Source of the DNA: an uncultured Lachnospiraceae bacterium
GTDB taxonomy: Bacteria > Bacillota > Clostridia > Lachnospirales > Lachnospiraceae
Direction: 5' to 3'
Assembly (NCBI GenBank): GCA_910578335.1
Contig: CAJTPU010000003.1
Span: forward strand, 115,311 to 179,310
Length of the DNA: 64,000 nt
In this document: positions 26,577 through 34,692 of the stretch, piece after piece
Layout of the letters: each line of letters begins with the position of its first letter
Position numbering within the stretch: position 1 is the stretch's first letter
The notes under the pieces: generated by a model
Told to the model about the DNA's origin: nothing
What the model saw: the letters and a program-made list of their open reading frames with translations, nothing else
Databases searched by the model: none
Program-made: the position numbers and the translations under genes

Positions 26577-26933
26577 CTACTCGCTTTCCTCTATCATCCT
26601 TTTCAACTCTTCGATTTCCTTCTCTCCCAGCTTATTTCTACGGGAAAACGCCGTCAAAAAGCGGGGCAGGGAGCCGCCGAAGGTTTCCTTGATAAACTGT
26701 TCCCCCTGTGCCGCCTCAAATTCTTCCTTGGAAGTCAGCACCGTAACCGTACCGTTTTCGTTGGCAAACAGCTCTCTCTCACACAACCTTTTTAACATCG
26801 TGTACGCTGTCGTCCGCTTCCAGTCAAATGCCTGTTCGCACAGCTTTGCCAGCTCCCCCGATGCAAGCGGGGCGTTCTCCCATATCAATTCCGCAAGCCT
26901 GCGTTCCATCTCTCCCAGCTTATACCGCTCCAT
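26577..26933 (-). CDS. BlaI/MecI-family transcriptional repressor, module 1
   Basis: A 118-residue winged-helix repressor: LGEMERRLAELIWEN, the recognition region FDWKRTTAYTMLKRL and the C-terminal dimerisation helices (ETFGGSLPRFLTAF) fit the family. The start is the ATG at 26933, five bases after GGAGG. The longer TTG-started reading is less likely. It should bind the exceptional palindrome overlapping its promoter at 27007-27064, and be cleaved in response to the downstream M56 protease. Confidence 0.9.
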   Translation of the reverse strand: MERYKLGEMERRLAELIWENAPLASGELAKLCEQAFDWKRTTAYTMLKRLCERELFANENGTVTVLTSKEEFEAAQGEQFIKETFGGSLPRFLTAFSRRNKLGEKEIEELKRMIEESE

Positions 26934-27006
26934 AAAATCCTCCGTTCCCAATCCTGTTTACATCATGTCAAAGACTTGTTTTCTTCCCGTTATGTATCCC
27001 AAGCAA

Positions 27007-27064
27007 AAAACTGTCTAATGCTGTTAGACATTTTTAGTCTAACAGCATTAGACAGTTTTGTCAA
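27007..27064 (-). promoter_or_regulatory. Promoter and operator of BlaI module 1; also a terminator-like hairpin
   Basis: Minus-strand TTGACA (27059-27064), 17-base spacer and TAGACT (27036-27041). A perfect 23-base-pair dyad, 27007-27029 with 27037-27059, covers everything from the -35 to the start point. It contains two copies of GTCTAA-N5-TTAGAC, each a dyad on its own, which fits two BlaI dimers. The same hairpin is followed on the minus strand by six T, so it can also end transcription of the chemoreceptor gene just upstream. Confidence 0.8.
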
Positions 27065-27097
27065 TACTTCCGTCGGCAGAAACTGCCACGAACCATA

Positions 27098-29191
27098 CTA
27101 CTCCAGAATAAAGCTGTCCACAATGGCTTTCAGGCTGCCGGCATTGCTGCGGTTCATCTTCGCCAGTTCTTCTTCATCCGCCATGCGCTGTACAATGTCG
27201 GTGGTTTTCTCCGCAATATGGGAAATACCTACCGCAGACTCTCCGGTCATGCGTCCGATTACATCGCTCGCCTCTCGGATATCCAGAATGGCTTCCTCCA
27301 GCGTATGTACCGCCTGCATAATATCCTTCATGCTCTTTTCATAGTTTTCTGCGTCAGAAGCATACTGCTCGCCAACATGCATAAACTCCCCATAATCCTC
27401 CAGCACCGTTTTTTCCAAAAATTCCGTGGAGGAATGCAGACATGCCGCCATGCCTTTTACCGCCGCATAGACCTCTTCGATAATCGCATCAATATTTTTC
27501 ACCGTATTCTGTGTCTGGCTGGCAAGGCTTCCGATTTCCTCCGCCACCACCGCAAATCCGCGCCCTGCGTCACCGGCACGCGCCGCTTCTATGGAAGCGT
27601 TCAGGGCAAGCAGATTGGTCTGGGCAGATATCTCCAAAATATTCTGCGTCAGCTCATTGATTTTTTCCACTGCCCTTGATTTTGCAATCGCTCCTTCCGT
27701 CTCCTGCCGCATCTGCTCATACATCGCCTTGGTACGCTCCGTCGCCTCCCTTGTGGTATGGCTGAGCGCCTGCGCGCGCTCCGATATCCTTCCTGCATCC
27801 GCCTCGCCGTTCTGGGAGAGTCTTGCTATCATGGATGCCTTGTCATCAACCGTCGCCACATCCCTGTTGATAGTCTCTGCCGTTGCTGCCGCTTCCTCCA
27901 TGGCTGCCGCAAGCTCCTCGGTGGTAGCGGAATTGTCGCTGCACATTTCACCTACTCTGCCGGAACTTTCGTTAATCTGCTCCGCACTGGACAGCACCAG
28001 CTCGCCGGTTCCCTCTAAACGTTTTACAATTCCGCGCAGCCGCTCGTTCATCTCCTTGACGGCTCTCGCCATCGCTCCCGTCTCGTCCTTCAGTTTTTCC
28101 AATTTTTCCAGCCTGCTATCCGGCTTCAGATTAAGCTGTGCATTCTTTCTTACAATTTCCGTCATCTGCTTTAGCGGCTTTGCAATACCGCTGCTTAAAA
28201 AGAACCCTACAAGCGCGGAAAAGAGCACTGCCAGAACGCCGGAAAACAATATCGTGAAAAGCAGCCTTGCCGACTCTTCCCTGACCTCCGACTTTGGTGC
28301 GGTCAGCACAAATTTCATACCGTTTGCAAGCGACTTATAACAGCCGATTTTCTGTACGCCGTTATAGCTGTAGCGAATCTCACTGCCTTCCTTCGAAGCA
28401 TCCGAAAGCGCCGCATCCAATGCTGAAAGGCTGCTGCCTTCTACGTCCGCAATGGCGGTGCCAAACGCCACTTCGTCATGGTATACCACCTGATTGCCGG
28501 AATTGACAAGAAATGCCGAGCCCGTATCATATATCTTTACACTGCCCGTCAAGTCCTCTATACTGCCAAAATCAATATCCATGCCCACGATTCCCACGGA
28601 AACACCGTCCACAAAAATGGGAACCACATAAGAAATCATATAGACATCAATATTGGCGTTCAGATATGGGTCCATCCAAGTGGCGGTTCCGTTCTGCACC
28701 GGTATGTAATACCAGCCTACATGCGCCGCATCGCTGGGGTCATACATCGAAAAATCCGTGGGAACAAGCTGCTCAAATGCCTCAGCCGCCGAGTTCCTGC
28801 TGGCAAAAATACCGGAGGTCGGCTCGGTAAACTCCGGATTATACCGGATATAATAGGTCAGCGCGCCTTCCGTATTGTTTGCAAATTCCAGTGCAACGGA
28901 GCGCAGGGATTCCGTATACTTTTCCACGTAACGGGAATCTGTTTTAAACTTGTCGATATCCGTCAGCGACTGCTCCATAATCCGCGCCAGCGTATCCACG
29001 GACTGCTCCACCCGAATCAGCGTCGTATCGATTTCCTGTCCGCTGTTCTCACACTGCATTGCCATTTGCTTCGCCATGTTCTGATTGGAAACGGACTGCG
29101 TCCGCAAAAGACTCAAGCCTCCGCAAATACACGTCGAAACGACGGCGCAGATTGTCACCAGCGCCACCACTTTTGCCTTTAATGATTTCAT
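27098..29191 (-). CDS. Methyl-accepting chemotaxis protein with a dCache sensor
   Basis: A 697-residue membrane chemoreceptor. One helix near the N-terminus (~7-30), an extracytoplasmic dCache-type domain (to ~300; YYIPVQNGTATWMDPYLNAN and VGIVGMDIDFG are typical), a second helix (~305-330), a HAMP region and the long cytoplasmic coiled coil. The hairpin tip ISAQTNLLALNASIEAARAG and GRGFAVVAEEIGSLA that contact CheA/CheW are intact. The ATG at 29191 has GGAGG five bases upstream; an ATG four codons earlier has almost no spacing. No chemotaxis genes are nearby. Confidence 0.93.
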   Translation of the reverse strand: MKSLKAKVVALVTICAVVSTCICGGLSLLRTQSVSNQNMAKQMAMQCENSGQEIDTTLIRVEQSVDTLARIMEQSLTDIDKFKTDSRYVEKYTESLRSVALEFANNTEGALTYYIRYNPEFTEPTSGIFASRNSAAEAFEQLVPTDFSMYDPSDAAHVGWYYIPVQNGTATWMDPYLNANIDVYMISYVVPIFVDGVSVGIVGMDIDFGSIEDLTGSVKIYDTGSAFLVNSGNQVVYHDEVAFGTAIADVEGSSLSALDAALSDASKEGSEIRYSYNGVQKIGCYKSLANGMKFVLTAPKSEVREESARLLFTILFSGVLAVLFSALVGFFLSSGIAKPLKQMTEIVRKNAQLNLKPDSRLEKLEKLKDETGAMARAVKEMNERLRGIVKRLEGTGELVLSSAEQINESSGRVGEMCSDNSATTEELAAAMEEAAATAETINRDVATVDDKASMIARLSQNGEADAGRISERAQALSHTTREATERTKAMYEQMRQETEGAIAKSRAVEKINELTQNILEISAQTNLLALNASIEAARAGDAGRGFAVVAEEIGSLASQTQNTVKNIDAIIEEVYAAVKGMAACLHSSTEFLEKTVLEDYGEFMHVGEQYASDAENYEKSMKDIMQAVHTLEEAILDIREASDVIGRMTGESAVGISHIAEKTTDIVQRMADEEELAKMNRSNAGSLKAIVDSFILE

Positions 29192-29284
29192 ATTTTCCTC
29201 CATTCCCCTTGTCGTATCTTCTGAGAATATTCATTCCTTATATCCATTAAACCACAAAACTGACATTTTGCAAGCCCGGCGTTG

Positions 29285-30532
29285 TCACAAATGAAAATAA
29301 GCTTTGGCAAGCAGGCAGAACATGGAATTTGCCCACGCAAACCAAGGACGTGTATAATGCTGCGGCTCATCTGCATCCACGCCCTCATGCATATATCCGG
29401 TGCCCGCCGTCGTGTTTACCAGCATATCGAGCATCTCCTTCTGCTCCTTGCGGCTCCTCGCCGTCAGCCCTCTTATCGCGACTGCGATATGCCAGACATA
29501 GCCCTCAGGCGTGTGGGGACTGCCCACTCCCTCTGCCGCCCTTCCTTTGTAATAATACGGATTGCTTTCACTCAGCACAAAACGCCTTGTATTCCGGTAT
29601 ATTCCATCCTCTTTCCCGCAAAAACCAAACCACGGCGCCGCTAACAAACTCGGCACATTGGCGTCGTCCATCAGATTGTAATGCCCCATTCCGTCTGTCT
29701 CATAGGCAAAGATTTCACCATGCACCGGATGCCTGACAATCCCATAACGGTAAATCCCTCCTGAAATCTCCTCCGCAAGCTTTTCTGCCCTGCATATCCT
29801 CTCCTGTCCCACAGGCAGCCTGCACAGCCGTCTCAGGGCGCTGACCGCCAGCATATTGGACAGCACAAGGTAATGATACCGGCAGGCGTCGTCGCTGGGT
29901 CTGAAACCGGACCATGTCATCCCCGTATAGGCAACAGGCGTTCCTCTTCCCCCGTTTTGCAGCGTTTCCGTCTCCAGCTCGCTCTCCCGCTCAAAGGTAT
30001 AGGGAGAAGCCTCGTGGCGCTGCTCCGTCTCCCAGACCTCCAGTATCCTGTCAAGCGCCGCTAAAACCTGCTCTGTAAAAATGTCCTGCCGGCACGTCGC
30101 GGCAGCATATTTTGCCAGCAGCAAAATCGGAAACGCCAGCGAGTCCACCTCATACTTTCTCTCCCAGATAAAGGCGCCCATCTCCGTTTTGTCGCGGCTG
30201 TAGCAGCTAAAATCGCCCTCTTTGTTGAACGCATTGGCATAGGCATCCGTCAGAATCAGCTCTGCCTGCTTTCGGATAAGCCCTCGAAGCGCCCGCTCCA
30301 CCGTCTCATCCGAAACTGCCCTGAAATACGGCAGCACCTGCATGGAGCTGTCCCGAAGCCACATCGCCCCGATATCTCCGGTAATCACAAAGCTGCTCCC
30401 GTCCTCCTCCATGGAAAGCGTCGTCTCCCAAGTGCTCCGAAAGCATTTCCGGTAAACCTCGCAAATCTTTTCGTCCCCTATTTTTTCACAGTCTGCACGC
30501 AGCAGCTCCTGCAGTCCTTTTGTCAGTTCCAT
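29285..30532 (-). CDS. Glycoside hydrolase family 125 (exo-alpha-1,6-mannosidase)
   Basis: A 415-residue cytoplasmic enzyme. The signature TGDIGAMWLRDSSMQ (51-65), GFRPSDDACRYHYL and a C-terminal GYMHEGVDADEP (Glu383, likely the general base by family position) identify GH125. Characterised members remove non-reducing alpha-1,6-mannose from N-glycan or yeast-mannan fragments with inversion. The ATG has GAGG six bases upstream, and that SD lies at the end of a palindromic repeat (30539-30649). It follows the two propeller lipoprotein genes on the same strand and may be read with them. Confidence 0.92.
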   Translation of the reverse strand: MELTKGLQELLRADCEKIGDEKICEVYRKCFRSTWETTLSMEEDGSSFVITGDIGAMWLRDSSMQVLPYFRAVSDETVERALRGLIRKQAELILTDAYANAFNKEGDFSCYSRDKTEMGAFIWERKYEVDSLAFPILLLAKYAAATCRQDIFTEQVLAALDRILEVWETEQRHEASPYTFERESELETETLQNGGRGTPVAYTGMTWSGFRPSDDACRYHYLVLSNMLAVSALRRLCRLPVGQERICRAEKLAEEISGGIYRYGIVRHPVHGEIFAYETDGMGHYNLMDDANVPSLLAAPWFGFCGKEDGIYRNTRRFVLSESNPYYYKGRAAEGVGSPHTPEGYVWHIAVAIRGLTARSRKEQKEMLDMLVNTTAGTGYMHEGVDADEPQHYTRPWFAWANSMFCLLAKAYFHL

Positions 30533-30538
30533 AATCTA

Positions 30539-30649
30539 CCTCATTTCTGCGCTGCTTATGTCTCAACCCTGTTGAGACTGCGCATAACGAGTTTGTGGCA
30601 AGCAACGCGCAGACACAAATCTCGCGATTGAAAATTTTAATTTTCAATC
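30539..30649. repeat. Palindromic repeat, copy 1 (upstream of the GH125 gene)
   Basis: Forward order: CCTCATTTCTGC (30539-30550, the complement carries the GH125 SD), a GTCTCAA/TTGAGAC hairpin (30560-30578), a CGAGTTTGTG/CACAAATCTCG stem (30588-30597 with 30614-30624) and a perfect GATTGAAAATT dyad (30626-30649). Related copies are at 37809-37907 and 60335-60365. Confidence 0.65.
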
Positions 30650-30681
30650 TTCTCCTCTCCTATTCGTCAATCAGAACGCCT

Positions 30682-32583
30682 CTAAAAATCTTCCTTCATC
30701 CGGAACTCCTCAAAGGGAATGACAACATCCATCGCCCCCTCGGCATAGGAAGCAAGCTCATAGATGTTATAGTTTAAGCCAATCCCGTCCCCCGTCAAAA
30801 AGAGACGGTCCTGCTCTAATGCAGTCTGCTCCTGCCCCTCAGAATAGGGTCTTCCAATCATTTCTGCATACTCCGCCGCGATTGCCATAATTTCCTCCTC
30901 CGTATTGTCCACCAAATCGGTAATCGCAAGCCGCTCTCCCGTCGCCCTGTCAAACATATAGAAACAGCTCCCATATATACCATGGGCGCCCGGAAACCAG
31001 TAAGATTCCTCAAACAGGCCAAGTCCAAGATATCTGTCATCGATATAGTCCATGAATACGCGCAAATTATCATAGCTGCGCTCCGCAACACTCTGCATCT
31101 GCACAAGCTCCTCCGCATCCGCCAGCTCCTCCGGTACCCACTGCTGCAGCCACTCCCAGTCCTCCCTGATTTCCTCACAGAATATCTCGTTATCCTCCGC
31201 CAGATACGCTTCGTATTCCTCGTACAAATCCTCTAAAAATGCATTGATTTTTTTGTCTGCATCTGTTTTTTCGTACAAGTACAGCTTGTCAAACTGCGTG
31301 GGCATGGCAAGTATATCGCCCTCCGGCTTTATCTCCATCCTCTCTATATACGCCGTTCCCGCCATTTTGTCCTTCCGGTAAACCGCGATAAGCTGCGGCT
31401 CCGTTTGCCCTTCCTGAGAAAGAGAAATCCTGTAGATACCGTCGTCCCCCTCTGCCGCCGCAAAATAATAGAGATAACCTCCGGATACCCAGAAATCCTC
31501 ATAGGCATAAAATCCACGCGGAGAATCCTCTGCCGCCGTTTTACCGCCAAAAACAGAGGCAAGAACCTCTTCCCGCCTGCCGTCCCAGGTTATATGGCAG
31601 AGTGAAGCCCCATTTCGCCCCCGCGTCCCTGTTTCATGGGACGGCTCCACAAAATAAATTCCCTCTTCGTCATAACCGCAAAAGTAAAGCTTCTGCGGCG
31701 CCTCATACCACAGCTCCCAATCGCTCCCGCTTTCCATACCGCGGCGCATCCACAGGGTACCCTCCCTGTTTATATACATGGCTTCGTGGGTCAGATACAG
31801 CGTATTTTTCGCCTCCGTGTCTCCCTCCGGCAATGCGATTTCTTCCCATTCCCCGCTGTCTGCCGCAACACGGCACAGACCGCTCTCCTCACTGCAGGCA
31901 ATGATAAATCCGAAATTTCTTGCACAGTAGGGAACGGTATACCAGCTCGGATAATAGCAGCGGCCCGCCCTCGCGGCATAATATCCATACGGCAGCGATG
32001 TCAGTACTCCGTAGAGCGTATCGTCGATATCAGCCTGCTTCGCACCGCCCGCCGCATCCAGCCGGTAACAGGTTACTGTTTTTCCCCTCACCAGATATAA
32101 AATGTCCTCATAAATATCCATAGCCCAGTAGCTTGGGTATTCGCCATCAAAAAATTCCCCCGGGGCGTCCACTTTCTCATCCAGCAGCGTAAGGTCCGTT
32201 CCATCCTTCTTTACCCTGTACAGCAGTATCTTTTTTCCGAAAGGGGTGATATCGGGCACCTCCAAAAAATAAACATAATCCCCATAGAGGCAGAACAAGT
32301 CCCCCTGCTGCTCACTCCCCGCCTCATACAGCACGGTCCTTTCCAGCGTGTCCACATCATACCGCGCCAGCATGCCGCCCCAGTAGCCGTAAAAGTACCC
32401 GTCCTCCGTCTGCACAAGCCTGCCCGTATTGTCCTGAAAATACGGCACGCCGTCAAAGAGCGGCTCATTTCCCTCCCCCTTCGTTTTCCAAATCTCCCCT
32501 CTGTTTTCCTTATCAGGCATCGCACATGCCGTAGCTGCTGCCGTTATCAGGCAGGCTGCTATCAGAACCACTGCTTTTTTCAT
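30682..32583 (-). CDS. Propeller lipoprotein with RsiV-like (DUF3298) C-terminus, paralogue A
   Basis: A 633-residue lipoprotein with a lipobox ending at Cys20 (AAATAC). Residues ~45-440 have repeated DGYFYGYWGGMLARYD, GDYVYFLEVPD and DIYEDILYLVRG segments, as in DUF5050-type propellers. The C-terminus has the block SYWFPGAHGIYGSCFYMFD plus TGERLAITDLVDNTEEEI, which resembles the DUF3298 domain of the anti-sigma factor RsiV. The next gene upstream (32654-34606) is a clear paralogue. No sigma factor is adjacent, so the RsiV-like part may simply be a ligand-binding fold. Exact function unknown. Confidence 0.65.
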   Translation of the reverse strand: MKKAVVLIAACLITAAATACAMPDKENRGEIWKTKGEGNEPLFDGVPYFQDNTGRLVQTEDGYFYGYWGGMLARYDVDTLERTVLYEAGSEQQGDLFCLYGDYVYFLEVPDITPFGKKILLYRVKKDGTDLTLLDEKVDAPGEFFDGEYPSYWAMDIYEDILYLVRGKTVTCYRLDAAGGAKQADIDDTLYGVLTSLPYGYYAARAGRCYYPSWYTVPYCARNFGFIIACSEESGLCRVAADSGEWEEIALPEGDTEAKNTLYLTHEAMYINREGTLWMRRGMESGSDWELWYEAPQKLYFCGYDEEGIYFVEPSHETGTRGRNGASLCHITWDGRREEVLASVFGGKTAAEDSPRGFYAYEDFWVSGGYLYYFAAAEGDDGIYRISLSQEGQTEPQLIAVYRKDKMAGTAYIERMEIKPEGDILAMPTQFDKLYLYEKTDADKKINAFLEDLYEEYEAYLAEDNEIFCEEIREDWEWLQQWVPEELADAEELVQMQSVAERSYDNLRVFMDYIDDRYLGLGLFEESYWFPGAHGIYGSCFYMFDRATGERLAITDLVDNTEEEIMAIAAEYAEMIGRPYSEGQEQTALEQDRLFLTGDGIGLNYNIYELASYAEGAMDVVIPFEEFRMKEDF

Positions 32584-32621
32584 CTATGCACTCCTTTCCC
32601 AATATGGAATATATCAGGCGT

Positions 32622-32636
32622 TTGCAAAACTCGCAT
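32622..32636. repeat. Second copy of a 15-base intergenic motif
   Basis: TTGCAAAACTCGCAT here is identical to 26535-26549. It lies in the 70-base gap between the two propeller genes. Confidence 0.5.
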
Positions 32637-32653
32637 TTTCCGGTCTCCCTAAT

Positions 32654-34606
32654 TTATGGCGTCATGCCTTCCTTTATCCGAAACGCCTCATAAGGAATAA
32701 TGATATCCTGCGCGCCGTCCGCATAACTGGAAAGCTCGTAAACGTCAAAATGTATGCCTATGCCCTCCGCCGTCAAAAAAAAACGCTCCGGCTCCTGTGC
32801 AATTCCCTTTGCCTCCGACGGCAGTCCGCACAGTTCCAGATATGCCGAAACAAGCGCCTCGACTTCTTCCTCGGTATTATCAACAAAGTCCAAAAGAGTA
32901 AGACGCTCCCCCGTTCTTCTGTCAAACACGTAATAGTCATCCCAATACATGCCGTGCGCCCCCGGAAACCAATAAGAATATTGCGATATATCCACCACAA
33001 GGCATCTTTCACTTACATAGAATACAGACGCGCTTACGGTGACAGTGCTTTCTTCGGCAACTGCCCTCTTCTCCTCCTGTTCTTCTATATCCGGATTTTC
33101 TTCCAAAAACCAGCCTTCCCATATCTCCCGCAAGTCTTCCCACTCTGACTCGAACTCCTTACAAAATACCGCATTTGCTTCTGCAAGAACCGCTTCATGC
33201 TCCCGATACAGTTTCTTTAAAAAGGCATTGATTTTTCTGTCTGCCTCCCCCCGCTCATACAGATACAGCTTGTCAAGCTGTGTGGGCAGGGCTATCACAT
33301 CGCCATCCGGTCCCGTTTTTACACTCTCTATATAGCCAAGCTCATTCGTTTTATTCTCATCATAGATACATACAAGCTGCGGTCTGACATCCTCTCCCCG
33401 TTCCGCCTCTGCAAGCGGCAGCCTGTAGATACCCTCTCCCTGCTCCGTCACGGCAAAATAGTACAAGTAATCTCCCAGCACCTGAAAACGCTTCATCGGA
33501 AATCCCATGGGATATTCCGAAAAATAGTGTTCGCCCTCCATGGAAAACAGACAGACCGATTCTCCTTCCCAATTTATCCGATAAAGTAGCCACACGCCCT
33601 GCTGCTCTTCTTCTCCTTCCATCCACGCCTCAAAATACATACCGCTTTCGTCATAACCGCAGCATCGAAGCTCCTGTTCGGACTCATACCACACCTTCCA
33701 CTCACTTTCGCTTTCCAAGCCGCGCCGCATCCAAGTCTTTTGGTCCACACTGTAAAATAAAGAATTATGGGTAAGCAGCAGATGGTCGTAATAGCGCAGG
33801 CTTTCCGGCAGACCCGCCGTTATATTTTCCACGATTCCGCTTTCCGCATTCACGCGGATTAACCACCCATATTCCTCGCTGCAGGCAAAGAAATAGCCAA
33901 AATTTCCCGCGCAGTAAGGAAGCGATGGCAGATTCCAGTAAGAGAGGTAGGTGTCGCTTGTATGAGGGGTACGAAATCCTTCCGGCACTATGCCATACAG
34001 AGTATCTGCCATATCTATCCGCTCTACGCCCTCCTCCGGCTTGATTCGGTAACAGGTTACCAGCTCATCATGCATCAGGTACAGAATATCTTTCTCTATG
34101 TCCATCGCTGTATACTGCCGATAGCCTGCCCCGCCGGCATACATACCCGCATCCGGCACATTTTCATCCAGCACCGTAAGCCCTGTCCCGTCCTTTTTTA
34201 CACGGTACAGGATGCTCTTTTTCCCATAGGGGCTGATATCCGGTATTTCCAGAAAGTAAATATACGCCCCGTCCATGCAGAACAGTCTTCCATTCTGCTC
34301 GGAAGCCGCCTCAAACAGCACCTCCCGTTCCAGTGTATCCGCATCATACCGCGCCAGCACGCCGCCCCAATAACTGTAAAGATATCCGTCCTCCTCCTGC
34401 AAAAGTCCTCCCGTATCATCCCGAAAATAAGGCACATCGGAAAAAGAGCTGCGCACCAGATAAGTGCGGCAGCTCTCTGACAAAACCGTTTTCTGCATAT
34501 CCCACGCTGCCCGCAGGGATTCTCCCCATCCGGTGACAGCGTCCCAAGTTCTCATAGCAGCTCCCATCAAAAATACCGTTGCCCACAGCGCCGTTTTTTG
34601 CCACAT
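32654..34606 (-). CDS. Propeller protein with RsiV-like (DUF3298) C-terminus, paralogue B
   Basis: A 650-residue paralogue of the downstream gene, sharing PYFRDDTGGLLQ, YWGGVLARYDADTLE, KKDGTGLTVLDEN and the C-terminal block SYWFPGAHGMYWDDYYVFD with TGERLTLLDFVDNTEEEV. Here the N-terminus (residues 1-20, LWATVFLMGAAMRTW) is a hydrophobic anchor or signal peptide without a lipobox Cys, so one copy is lipid-anchored and the other membrane-anchored or secreted. The start at 34606 follows AAAGG and the promoter at 34641-34669. It heads a likely operon of paralogue B, paralogue A and GH125. Confidence 0.65.
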   Translation of the reverse strand: MWQKTALWATVFLMGAAMRTWDAVTGWGESLRAAWDMQKTVLSESCRTYLVRSSFSDVPYFRDDTGGLLQEEDGYLYSYWGGVLARYDADTLEREVLFEAASEQNGRLFCMDGAYIYFLEIPDISPYGKKSILYRVKKDGTGLTVLDENVPDAGMYAGGAGYRQYTAMDIEKDILYLMHDELVTCYRIKPEEGVERIDMADTLYGIVPEGFRTPHTSDTYLSYWNLPSLPYCAGNFGYFFACSEEYGWLIRVNAESGIVENITAGLPESLRYYDHLLLTHNSLFYSVDQKTWMRRGLESESEWKVWYESEQELRCCGYDESGMYFEAWMEGEEEQQGVWLLYRINWEGESVCLFSMEGEHYFSEYPMGFPMKRFQVLGDYLYYFAVTEQGEGIYRLPLAEAERGEDVRPQLVCIYDENKTNELGYIESVKTGPDGDVIALPTQLDKLYLYERGEADRKINAFLKKLYREHEAVLAEANAVFCKEFESEWEDLREIWEGWFLEENPDIEEQEEKRAVAEESTVTVSASVFYVSERCLVVDISQYSYWFPGAHGMYWDDYYVFDRRTGERLTLLDFVDNTEEEVEALVSAYLELCGLPSEAKGIAQEPERFFLTAEGIGIHFDVYELSSYADGAQDIIIPYEAFRIKEGMTP

Positions 34607-34640
34607 AACATATCGCCTTTCTTTGGTATTACCTTATTTT

Positions 34641-34669
34641 ATCATACCCGATTTTCGGTAAAACCGCAA
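34641..34669 (-). promoter_or_regulatory. Promoter of the propeller paralogue operon
   Basis: Minus-strand TTGCGG (34664-34669), 17-base spacer and TATGAT (34641-34646), 35 bases before the ATG at 34606. Confidence 0.65.
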
Positions 34670-34692
34670 CAAAGAACACTTCTTTTTCAGCG

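Noticed and set aside
23946..26933. True beta-lactam sensor/repressor (BlaR1-BlaI) resistance locus
   Set aside because: The M56 proteins lack the penicillin-binding domain motifs and no beta-lactamase gene is present in the window.
30682..34606. RsiV-type anti-sigma factors
   Set aside because: Similarity is limited to the C-terminal domain; the proteins have no cytoplasmic sigma-binding region and no adjacent sigma gene.
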